Part shown: in pieces, positions 11,798 through 22,480 of the stretch | How the letters are laid out: each line of letters begins with the position of its first letter | Position numbering within the stretch: position 1 is the first letter of the stretch | Assembly: GCF_001619985.1 (NCBI RefSeq) | Contig: NW_017264198.1 | Span: 868,001-932,000, forward strand | Reading direction: 5' to 3' | Length of the DNA stretch: 64,000 bases | Origin: Xylona heveae TC161 | Taxonomy: Eukaryota; Ascomycota; Xylonomycetes; Xylonales; Xylonaceae | Notes under the pieces: model-generated | Databases searched by the model: none | What the model was told of the DNA's origin: nothing | The model's input: the letters and a program-made list of their open reading frames with translations, nothing else | Program-made: the position numbers and the translations under genes

Positions 11798-14241
11798 ATG
11801 GGAAGCACTAACAATATTGAGGAGCCAGTGCCTCCTACGACCACTGGCTCAGAAGAGCTTCAGGTGCTGGCCGGCCCATTGCTGAATTATAAGGGCATGA
11901 TTGGCGCGCAGACCGGATCTAAGGTTTGGCAGGGCAGTGTTTTGATCGTCACGAAGCCCGCCCAGACGCAGCCCGAATTGAGGGTAAGCCTCCGCGGGCC
12001 TGTTCGACCACAGCAGGCAGTCAATGGAAATTCGGAGCTCCCCAACGGCCAAGCTGATGGAGTCGACGGAGCTTCCACTGCAACAGGTGCCGAGCCGCGT
12101 ACCATCTCGGGGGAGAGGCTGTATTCTGACCCAGACAAAATCTTTTGGCGTTTCACCGTCGAAGTCCCAATCCAGCCATTCGAGGCGCAGTGGGACTACA
12201 CCATCTCGAGAGTGCGTTACCTCACTCGAGGCAGCAATCGCCACCCTTCAACAGAGACTTTTGTGGTCCCTTCCCAGCAGCAATCAATGCGGATTATGTT
12301 CCACTCCTGCAATGGTTTCTCTGTTGGCACAGACGAAAATGTCTGGACTGGGCCGGTGCTTTGGAACGATGTTCTCCGTTTTCATGAAAAGGCTCCTTTC
12401 CATGTCATGATTGGAGGTGGAGACCAAATCTACAATGACGGTGTCCGAGTGGACGGTCCGCTGCGCCCCTGGACAGACCTTGCGAATCCCAAAAAGAGAC
12501 GTGACTACCAATTTCCTGAGACGATGCGTGCCGATTGTGATAAATATTACTTCGACAATTATATTCGCTGGTATACTACCGAGCCCTTTGCGGCCGCGAA
12601 TGCACAGATCCCCCAAGTTAACATCTGGGATGACCACGGTAATTTTTGGCATCTTCATAAGAGATCGAACAGTGACTGACTTAATCTCTACAGATATTAT
12701 CGATGGATTCGGCTCCTACACCGATCATTTCATGAAGTGAGTTACTCGGATGTTCTGCGAAGAAGCTAGGACATGCATTGAACTGACTGGATAAAGATGC
12801 GCCGTGTTTCGTGGCATCGGCGGAGTCGCCCACAAGTAAGCTCACACACCAGGCCTAGAGGGTCATCGCTGACACTTTGAAAAGATACTACATGTTGTTT
12901 CAGCACCATAGCCCTCCGCCAAAGTCCACCTTCACAACGGACGCGCCGCAAACCATGGAGAGCCAGGGCCTGGAGGGTACCGGAGCGGATCCTTTACAGA
13001 CTAAAGGCGCATTCGTGATGACAGAGAAGGAGGAGCACCATAGTTGGATCATCGGCCCTAAGCCAGGCCCGTATGTTGCTGAACGGTCTCGGTCTGTCTT
13101 TATGCAACTTGGAAAGCACATTGCTTTTGTTGGACTTGATGCCAGAACGGAGCGGTACGTGTCAATGCCCTGTGGCTTTTCGTGATAAAGAAGATTCTGA
13201 TTGCCCGCAGCACCCGCCACCGGATAAATTATCCTGAGACTTATGACCTTATCTTCCATCGGCTGGACCGCGAATTTTCCCAGTTGCAAGGCGAGATCAA
13301 GCACCTGATTGTTCTACTCGGCGTACCAATCGCGTACCCTCGACTCCAATGGCTGGAGAATATTTTCAGCTCCCCCATCATAGGCCCAATTCGCTTTTTG
13401 AACAAACGATTCGGTCTAGCGGGAGGTCTGTTCAACAAGTTTGACGGCCAAGTTGACCTTCTCGACGATCTTGACGATCACTATACTGCACACCAGCACA
13501 AGAAGGAGCGCAAGGAACTCATTCTGCGGTTCCAAGCGCTCTCAAAGAAGCACTCTGTTCGTGTGACAATCCTAGGTGGTGATGTTCACCTCGCCGCGCT
13601 GGGTCGATTTTATAGCCTACCTACTCTCAACATACCCGTTGAGCAGGATCACCGATACATGGTCAACATTATTAGTTCGGCCATTACCAACAAACCTCCG
13701 CCGCCGGCCGTTGCGAATTTGTTGGCTAGAAGAAATCGAATTCATCATTTCGACAGCGAGACTGATGAGACGCTGTTGAAAATGTTTGACAAAGTCCCAG
13801 GCCCTAGCGTGCAAGTTGGGAAAAGTAACCATGCCACGATGCCGTCGAGAAATTTTGCCATCATTACCGAAAGCAATTCCAGTCCTCAAGCGACGAATGG
13901 CACTTCTGCTCCACCCACCAACGGACACTCTGCCACTCATCCAAATAACGGAGAGAAGAAGGACGCTCACTATCCGCTTAGTCTTGGTGAAGAAAATGCG
14001 GGTACTCAGCACCCAGCCGCCGCAGGGTTGGCCACGAGCACATACAATCGATATGGGTTGGATGTTGCTCTTCGCGTGGAATGCAATCGGGGCGACATCA
14101 AGGGGGAGACAGTGGGCTATGGACTCAGCAGTAAGCTTTTTGCCTTCCATTTAATGGCTGATATCTCTTTTATTAAACGCTAACACACGCCATACAGTTC
14201 CAGCTTTGGGCCATGAAGCACCGTCAGCTGCAACAGCTTAA
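11798..14241 (+). CDS. PhoD-like metallophosphatase, cytosolic type
   Basis: Predicted calcineurin-like metallophosphoesterase of the fungal PhoD-like group. Six exons: 11798-12638, 12694-12736, 12797-12835, 12885-13154, 13211-14130 and 14198-14241, giving 718 residues. Motifs: FHVMIGGGDQIYNDGVRVDG (metal-binding), VNIWDDHDIIDGFGSYTDHF rebuilt across intron 1, VAHKYYMLFQHHSPPP across intron 3, IAFVGLDARTERTRHRINY across intron 4, HLIVLLGVPIAYPRLQW, and ILGGDVHLAALGRFYS. No signal peptide, unlike secreted bacterial PhoD. The C-terminal third has a disordered Asn/Ser/Pro insert before a last conserved stretch (YNRYGLDVALRVECNRGDIK). The ends of exons 2 and 3 share the same phase. The substrate is not known; family call is secure. 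Confidence 0.9.
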
Positions 14242-16534
14242 TTTCCCCGAGTGTTTTCCCCGAGTGTTAGCCAAAAGATCGCACCATTCCTAGGGAACTC
14301 AAACCTATATTGCGAAAGGAAGGACGAAAAATAAATAAAAGATACCCACATTTGAATTAATATCGAGACCTTCAAGGCATTTTTCTCGCGGCCGTCTCAA
14401 ATAGTCGTTCCTTTGTACTAATTCGCATTCTTTTCCTCTGTCATTGCAGGTTCCATATTCTTTCTCTATCAATCCAGGCCTAGTGCGAATTTATCAAGTT
14501 TGTTTCGTTTATCGTGAGGTTTTTAACGATGCTCGTATACTTCTTCCCCTTCCTTACAAGATTCACTGAATAAAGTCACAGCTGGAGCATAGTGATACGA
14601 AGAAGCTCAGTGCCGTTACTGCCTTACCTCATTCACACATTTTTGTCTTCACTGAGGGTTAGGTATTTGGTATATATAATGTCCTCTATTTGCCTCAATT
14701 CCCCAGACCGTTTTCGCTTCTTCTACTTATTAGTCGAAAACTATGAACTGAAATATTGCGGCCTCAATTGATCGCTTTGATCGCAAAGAAGTCTTCAATT
14801 CTTCCCTTCAACCAGGCGGGGCACCTTACGAACGCATAAGCTGAGAGTGCGCTCAAAGTTGAAGCAATACGACTAACTGTCCATAACACAGGCTCAATTT
14901 TTTGAAATCGGAATGGCACAGTGGCAACCGCGCATCTATAAACGCTTAACATCTGATGGAAATCTAATCTGGATCTTCATGAAGGACCTTTACGGAGAAC
15001 TTTGACGCGACTCATTACTTGGAGTACAAGTCTCTCATCGCATAGTAATCTAATATCACACCTTGTCATTCTTAACAAAACCCTAACACTGATCCAAGTC
15101 GGTTTAAGTTGATGTCTCACCCAAAAGCATTACGTGTCTGACTATTAGCCAAAATGAAACGCAGCTCTCTGAGTCCAATTTGGCTCCGTACGGAGCTTTT
15201 GTGAAGCTAGGTATGTATAGCCTGGCCAGGTTTATGTTTAATTTCTTTTTTTCTGCAGATATCTGCAATTGCAAAGGGGAAATGAATAATGCAATAGGCT
15301 GATACCAAAGTGCTGCAGACTATTGGAAGCATAAATATTGGCCATGCATTGCAACAAAAGCTCTCATCTTCCGTGAACTGATTCTTTTTCCTCGTGGTCC
15401 ATGGAAATGCTGGGCTGTGTTGCACAAGTAGATAGCTGGTCAGTCTTGAATTGAAATATGTTGATGTCTAAATGTCAAAGCTGACAGCTAAACCAGCAGG
15501 TCAAAGAGGGTACACGATAGATGATATCTACAACGCAGTGACGTTTGCAATGATTCTTGAAGTGGCAGGCGAGAAGAGAGGTGGTATGCTGCATGAATTG
15601 CTTGTCTTTTTCTCCGCTTATCATTGCAAACAGAAAACGAGTATTCCCATTCAATGCCAAAAGATTTATCCGACGACATCAAATTTCGAATTTCCAGAAA
15701 TTACTCAGATGGGGACGAGAATCGATTGTCATACCCAATTTTCAATGGTGCATTTTATAAAGGGGGCAAATGCAACAGAAAACCAATCTCTCGCGACATT
15801 AATATAGGGCTCAGGTGTCTTATGTCTTACGCTGATTACCTTCCAACATTCATTAATTGACCTTAAACTGTTGTGCCGGTGCCCATTCCTTGCAGCTGTG
15901 TGCTTGCCTATTGTTACTTGTCATCTGCTAGCGCGCCTGGTGGAAGAAGCAAAGCAACTTGACAGCAGCACGCGTAACTACAGGGAAGACCAAATTTTAA
16001 CGACCGTCTCTTTTTTTTTCTGGCCCTCTATTACACAGCGAGAACTCTACTCAATCATTGAACCTGTTCTGCAAAGAAATATTGTCCAATTTCTTCAATA
16101 TTCGCCGACATATTTGCATGCTAAAAATCCATCTATCATCTTGTAACTCACACATTGACTGGCGAAACGTGGGTCATTTGCAAGTTGCCTTAGTTGAAGT
16201 AGTCCAATGGCAGAAGCTATTCACTGACTATTTAAATGTAAAAGCTATCCGTCTATCATTTCTTTTTTCCATGGAGATAAGTGAAATATATAGTGTTGAA
16301 TGACTATAATCCTGCCAGCAATGCACCGAAGTCCTCACAGTATCAAACAGCGTGGTAAAAATATTCTATCCACTGGGTTTTCTATTCTTAATTTCTATGC
16401 AAAATGGATACCGCTAAAGACATGCGTATATGCTAAACCTCTACACGGTGACACCTTTTCACCTTTCGGTTTCGGACTTTTTGACTCCTTCAACTCCACT
16501 CGGAATAGGCCCTGACGAGCGGTACCCCCATTCT
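14242..16534. other. 2.3-kb AT-rich gene-poor block
   Basis: Lies between the 3' ends of the PhoD-like gene (plus) and the DUF1989 gene (minus). AT-rich, with only short frames on both strands (longest about 110 codons) that look like chance or decayed coding sequence; one minus-strand frame near 14950-14764 is mildly protein-like (62 codons). No terminal repeats, transposase or RNA gene recognised. Confidence 0.4.
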
Positions 16535-17852
16535 TCAGACTCGAGAACTGTTAGGATCAAGCACCAGCCCATGTATCCCCCTGTACGCAGCCGGCAATGG
16601 TTCTTTCCAATCTTTAAGCAGCTCCTCTCTGTTCATCAATTCATAAACCTCCACGGCCAGTGGACGGCAGCATGATAGCATATCCGTGCCGGAGCCTTCT
16701 GCGCCTTCGCCCCAGCCCCACTGGGACAGATCACCGCCGGGGCAGGTCGATAGCGCACAAAGCACGTCTGTTTCGGCAAAGAATTCCCAGTAGTCGCCTG
16801 CTTTGGCAGGACATGGTTGCCTATGAATGGTACGTATCAATATGGATTCCTGGATAATTATGGAACAATGCTAGGTATACATTGGATTTGTGAACGTAAC
16901 AGAATTCAAGGATGATACCGTAATGAGTAAGAAATTCAAGGGAAATGGTCTTACATAAAATATCTTCCAGATTCGTCCAAGCCCGCCACTTGGAACACAT
17001 TCAAAACATCATGCACATCAGACTCGGACAGGCCGTATGGAAGCACGGCACGAGTGAGGTTTGAGTGGCATTGGAAATCGAATGAGGTACCACTGATTAG
17101 CTGGTTGACGTAAGGATCGCATCTCGTCCCAAGCAGATCGTGGACCCGCCCTCCGGCTTCGTCGACGCCGTAATTTGAGAGAGAATCCTGTGGTATAAAC
17201 CAGGTTAGTCAGTGCATCGCTTTCCCCTTTTTTGCGTTGCTCCTCGAAGTTCTAGGATTTCTTGTTTCTATCCAACATCCTTTGAACCACCCACTTGTTT
17301 TCAATATTAAGAAAAAAAAAAAAAAAAAAAAAACCGTAAATTCAGAGTAGAGAGAACTGTGTAGCTTCATGTTGATGCTGAATAACTGATACAAATTTCG
17401 AAAATTTGAAATAATAAATCTCATATAATAGGAAACAGGTGGAGGCTAAACTAAAGCTTGGATGACGAATGACTGGAAAGTAAATGATAGGAAGAGGAAT
17501 CACTTACAGCAGTAACCGTAACCAACGGCCGCAAAAATGGCAGGCAGCTCCACAGCCGGTCAAACAATTTTACATGGCTTTGCTGCAATTGCCGCGTGCG
17601 GGCTGCCCAAAATCGTTCGCGTGGATTGTGTCGATTCCAGATATTCAGGTCTCCAACCTGCGGCCCCTCAGGAGTGATAATGCGACATACTTGGCCTGCA
17701 CGAACTTCCCATGCTCGCCCGCTCCGGATAGGGAGATTAAATGAATTGACCAATTTACGCGCGCCAGAGACCGATCCCGTATCTGCAATGGCCTTGTAGA
17801 GAGGCTTGTTCAGTGGAATAGGGTCGTAGGCTGGAGGAGCGCGGGGCGCCAT
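16535..17852 (-). CDS. DUF1989 (urea carboxylase-associated) protein
   Basis: Three exons: 17852-17508, 17187-16955 and 16820-16535, giving 287 residues. The start is the ATG of MAPRAPPAYDPIPLNKPLY. The domain shows the pattern of the DUF1989 family: RAWEVRAGQVCRIITPEGPQ and VGDLNIWNRHNPRERFWAAR in the first half, GGRVHDLLGTRCDPYVNQL and CHSNLTRAVLPYGLSESDVH in the middle, then VLNVFQVAGLDESGRYFM, PCPAKAGDYWEFFAETDVLC and ALSTCPGGDLSQWGWGEG. Bacterial relatives sit next to urea carboxylase genes and are linked to nitrogen compounds such as urea or guanidine; here no such neighbour is seen. His and Cys residues in the middle could bind metal. Intron 1 is long (320 nt) and holds a homopolymer run. 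Confidence 0.9.
17312..17333. repeat. A22 homopolymer in intron
   Basis: Run of 22 A on the plus strand (22 T in the sense of the DUF1989 gene), inside its first intron; probably length-variable. Confidence 0.95.
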
Positions 17853-18644
17853 AATGTTTTTTTGATTCAAATAATATTCTGATGATTGCTGAATCTTGTT
17901 TTCTCTGTTTTCTTTAGCTTCAAATTTCCTTTTTGATTTAATTATTATAATTGGTCATCGGAAAGGAATTGAGAAGAGATGAGAGTTAGGAATGGTATTT
18001 TGTTGTTCAGAATGTTCATTTCGCGGGGTAAATTCAGTTATGTACAACTATGATTTATCTGCAAAGCTTATCTAAACGCATTATCTACGGATAGATGAGA
18101 TTGCGCCGATAGTTATACTGTAGTGCTGGTCCCTCACTGGATGCCCGCTTGGATTCTACCAAGTAACTAAACCTCATTCTTGAAAAGAGATCTTGTCAAC
18201 GACGGGGTAGCATCTGATAAGTAAAGCTCATATCAATTGAAAGAGCAGAAGTCCCCAAGGCCATTGTATTGTGGTTTGTTGTTTTTACACAATTTTATGC
18301 TATTGTCCCTGAGAATCCTTAGTCATGGCTTACCTATAACTAAGTTAGTCTCTGATAACAAAGCAGCTCGTTATCGAGTTGCACAATTAGCTCATCGTCA
18401 AGCGACGGGGGACAGTGGGGACCCTTATGGACTGGAAGCTAATCTCAAATCACACTCCGATTCTTTTCTGACAACGCAGTCCTTCATTACTCAGTCAGTC
18501 TTTCCCTCAGCAGGCCGAATTTGACGCTCAATTTCCAGCCTCAAGGTCTGTAAAGCCAACGTGGGCATTTCCCAGGCGCCTTATTCTGACCGTCATAGAT
18601 ACTTCGTCAAAAACATACCCCTCCCCTTCGGCCACTGCCCCACC
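17853..18644. other. divergent intergenic region
   Basis: Shared promoter region of the DUF1989 gene (minus) and glutathione synthetase (plus). AT-rich near the DUF1989 start. The GSH2 frame is open for 28 codons above the chosen ATG, including another ATG at 18561. No other feature recognised. Confidence 0.4.
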
Positions 18645-20432
18645 ATGGCAGCCTCCATTTACCCCAAATATCCGCCCGACTTGACCAAGGCGCAGTTCGA
18701 CCACCTGATTACAAGCATCAAAGACTACTCCATTGCTCACGGTCTTGCTGTTCGTCCCCAGCCGTCCTTTGTGCCACCAGAGTCCGACCCTGCCGGAGTT
18801 CTTGCTACGACAGCTCCCGTCACACTCTTCCCTAGTCTCTTCCCCCGTGCGTGCTTCGATGAGGCCAAGGCGATTCAGAAAGCGTACAATGAATTGTATG
18901 CAAGCATTGCCAATGACGAGGAGTGGCTTAAAGACATTGTAGAAGAGTTGGTCTCTCCATAACAGAACTACACAAAAGTCATATTTATTCTCACTATATT
19001 CAAAATCGAAATATGCATGAGCTAGCTAATATGTCTACTTTAGGCTTGCCGAAGTAGATGATTTCATTGCTAAGCTCTGGAAGGTTCACCTAGCTGTCAA
19101 AGAGGAAGGATATACACAGGTAAATCTCTCGCTGGAGATCCGCAGCAATAGTTAAGACCTGGCTGAGTACCCTTAGGACCTTTCTCTTGGTCTGTTCCGA
19201 TCAGACTACCTAGTACATGTTGAGCCTTCGAATCCCTCTGCAAAGCCGGAGGTCAAACAAGTCGAGTTCAACACTATAGCTTCGTCATTCGGAGGATTGT
19301 CTGAGAAAGTCGGAGACTTGCATCGGTATGTGGCTCACCACTGCTTTTACCAGCCTGTGTCTTTTCTATAGCTGATCTTCTTCTACACAGATACCTTTAC
19401 AATACATCTTGCTACCCCCCAACCCCATCATCATCTTCTGGAACCGCTTCAAATCTTATAAATACTTCGTCCTTGACGCCTAACCACACCATCTCCTCCC
19501 TTTCCTCTGGTCTGGCAGCTGCACATGATCATTATGGGCCGTCAAAGACATCCAACCAGAAATGCATAATCTTTCTTGTTCAAGACCCTGAACGAAATGT
19601 CTTTGATCAACGTCCGTTGGAATATACCCTTCAAGTAACCCACTCTATCCCTACGTTCCGAGTCCCCTTTTCGTCAATCCTCCTGAATACTTCCATTGAC
19701 AACACGCACTCCTCACGACCGTTGCTCTACACGCCGCCTCACTCGCCCGAATCTGTCTACGAGGTCAGCGTCGTCTACTTCCGGGCAGGATATGCCCTCT
19801 CCGACTACCCCGACGAGACTGCATGGACGGCACGGCATCAGGTTGAACGGTCCTGCGCCATCAAGTGCCCTACCATTCTCACGCATCTTGCTGGATCCAA
19901 GAAAATCCAACAAGTCCTCGCTACTCCTTCATCACCGCATCTCTCTCGGTTCCTCAAAGACCCTGCTGTTGCAGATCGTGTCCATCAGACATTTACAAAC
20001 ATATACCCTATCGATGACACGAACGCGGGCCGTGAAGCCCGGGCAATTGCTACAGACGAGGGCAAGTCGAATGGATATGTTTTGAAGCCTCAACGTGAGG
20101 GAGGCGGAAACAATATATATCGAGCAGCCATACCGAAATTTCTCAAGAGTCTCCCAGAGTCGCACTGGAAGGGATATATCCTTATGGAGCTAATTGAGCC
20201 TCCTGCCCAAGAGAATGCCATTTTGCGAAACGGCGAGGTGCAAAGAGGACAGATTATTGGAGAACTGGGAATATATGGTGCTTGTCTATGGAGAAAAGGC
20301 GAGAACAGCCCTACGCTGTTGGAAAATGAAGAAGCAGGTCAGTTGCTTCGGACCAAGGGTCGAGAAAGTGAAGAAGGTGGTGTCGCGGCGGGATTTGGTA
20401 GCGTAGATAGCTGTTTGTTAATTGACGTATAG
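18645..20432 (+). CDS. GSH2: glutathione synthetase
   Basis: ATP-dependent ligase that adds glycine to gamma-glutamylcysteine, the last step of glutathione synthesis; cytosolic homodimer. Four exons: 18645-18946, 19044-19119, 19177-19325 and 19391-20432, giving 522 residues. Exon 1 ends in GAAGA before a GTTGGT donor, which restores DIVEELAEVDDFIAKLW. Motifs: VEFNTIASSFGGLSEKVGDL, QDPERNVFDQRPLEY, KCPTILTHLAGSKKIQQVLA, the glycine-rich ATP loop YVLKPQREGGGNNIY, MELIEPP, GELGIYGACLW and the C-terminal GVAAGFGSVDSCLLIDV. A Ser/Thr/Asn-rich insert of about 30 residues follows CYPPTPSSSSG just after intron 3. The ATG at 18645 is in strong context (CCCCACCATGG). Confidence 0.97.
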
Positions 20433-20744
20433 ACTTGCAGAAGCAGCATGCACAGCGATTTATATATCAGAGTTTCAATTTGCATAGATTTTTTTCACAC
20501 AGATTATTTCACACTATGAATGGACGATGCCAATCATTTCATGAATTTTATGGATATTGTTCGTAAACAGCCCCGCGTAACGGCCAAGAGATATTTGGCA
20601 GCAACCAGCTCCAATTAATATTACCCGGGGAGACGAGGCCGCGCCCCACCAACCCGAGATCGAGACCCTCACGAAATAGTTAACAGCAGTAATCGAATAA
20701 TAACACAATCACACTACCTTTTCAATCCTCAAGATTTTGGAATC
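20433..20744. other. intergenic
   Basis: 3' flank of GSH2 and promoter of the PDCD5-like gene on the same strand. No further element recognised. Confidence 0.35.
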
Positions 20745-21525
20745 ATGGCGGACGCAGAGCTTGAACAGGTAAACTGACTTACCTCCATTATGCATTTTCT
20801 TCCCGAATGCTATTAGCTGCTTAATTCCACCTCTGTGTCAACGGTCCATATACACTACAGAAAGCTGACTTTGTTTCCCCGCTACTGTAGCTTCGCAAGG
20901 CGCGACTTGCCCAACTGCAACAGCAGTCTGGTGCCGGTATGGGCGGCGGTGCAGGAGACCGTGGTGGTGAGGCCGCAGCCGCAAGACAGTAAGCTATTCT
21001 CCCAACCATTATATCTTATCCGCGATGGGGGTGAAAGATAATCTGTTGGCTAATGTATGCGATGATATTAAACTCAAAACAGACAGCAAGAAGGTGTGTA
21101 ATTGAACAGCATCTGAACATCCAAGCATATCCATACTCCGTATCTCGCATTTGTCCCCAAATTCATCCGCATCCTATTGCGATGAAGTGAAATGCAGCCC
21201 GTAATACGTAAAAACATCGATAACTAATACAATGGAACATTCAAATAAAACAGCCGAAGCACGACAGTCTATCATTTCGCAAATCCTGACTCCCGAAGCG
21301 GCCGATCGTCTCGGACGTATCAGACTGGTCAAAGAATCGCGCGCGACTGATGTGGAAAACCGATTAATCATGCTGGCAAGGTCGGGTCAGCTTCGTTCAA
21401 AGGTCACAGAGGATCAACTCAAGGATATCTTGAACGCGGTGTCGGAGCACAAGGAGGAGGAAAAGATTGTGATTACGAGAAGAAAAGGCGGCTGGGACGA
21501 TGATGATGATCTTTTGGATTTATAG
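20745..21525 (+). CDS. PDCD5 / double-stranded DNA-binding TFAR19 family protein
   Basis: Small three-helix-bundle protein conserved from archaea to man; human PDCD5 is tied to apoptosis and to the chaperonin CCT. Four exons: 20745-20768, 20891-20988, a micro-exon 21083-21093 of 11 nt, and 21254-21525. The product is 134 residues: MADAELEQLRKARLAQLQQ, a Gly-rich linker, AAARQQQEAEARQSIISQIL, PEAADRLGRIRLVKESRATD, VENRLIMLARSGQLRSKVTE and a C-terminal RRKGGWDDDDDLLDL. The micro-exon is needed to restore the family sequence QQQEAE and to keep phase. Length agrees with the family (about 125-135). Confidence 0.93.
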
Positions 21526-21569
21526 GTCGTTTCTCTCCCCGTGTTCCACGCACACACGCACTTGCACAT

Positions 21570-21632
<63 letters not shown>

Positions 21633-22480
21633 CCCTAGTAGGGAACTACAGCCTTTCGGCAGATATAATGTGCTCTTTTTTCTCTCTGAGGGAACAAAGC
21701 AACACAGAAGCAGAAGCACTATAAGGAGTTTTGCTTTTTCTGGGTTCCAAGGGTAGGACTTCTTTTCTTGTTGAAAATGAAAATATCCCTTATGCATTGC
21801 CTCTTTTGAGATTGCAATAACATTGTCTACGCTTTGGTCTCGTACATGTGCAGCAGGTAAATTGCGCCAATCAACGCGGGAATGAACATTGAATGATATC
21901 TGCCAGAACTGCCGTTTGTGCCATATAAGTGCGAGATTGTAGCCTTCTGTCCGCTTAGCTGTACTATGGCACACAAAGTAATGTTGACATTATGTCGAAA
22001 TTGAGCGCCGGGGCAGATGACATATGCATGAGAGATGCTGCATAGAAAACCACATAATGTTGACATATTTGGCCTGTCCGTGCCGGTATAGAAATAAATC
22101 TACTCCACTTATGAAAGTGATGGGACTTTTGGATTTCCCACACTGTATATGATAAATCTATATATACACGTCATGCACATCAAGCTAAAGAAGAATAGTT
22201 TCGGGTACTACATAGGTAGAAGCTGTGTGCATGGTAAAAACGAAAATAGAATGTAATCGCGCCAGTCTACTGTAGTTCTCTCGGAAGTACCAGACATTGG
22301 GGCATCGAGTCTCATGAGCAATAACGTTTTCAAGTGACTGATTTGTGACACATTTGAATAAAAAGGAAAAAGAAAAGGGGCCCATCGTAGATACCATAGA
22401 AGAGCCATTGAAAGAGACGGCTTGATATACAAAGGTGATGGGGGGAAAACGCAAAGTAGATGAACATCGGGTAAACAAAC
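21526..22480. other. intergenic between convergent genes
   Basis: 3' flanks of the PDCD5-like gene and the rhomboid gene. It contains the CT microsatellite listed next; apart from this no feature is seen. Confidence 0.4.
21577..21626. repeat. (CT)25 microsatellite
   Basis: Fifty bases of uninterrupted CT, starting about 50 bp after the PDCD5 stop codon, so likely in its 3' untranslated region. Antisense frames across it code only for Arg-Glu runs and are artefacts. Confidence 0.97.
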
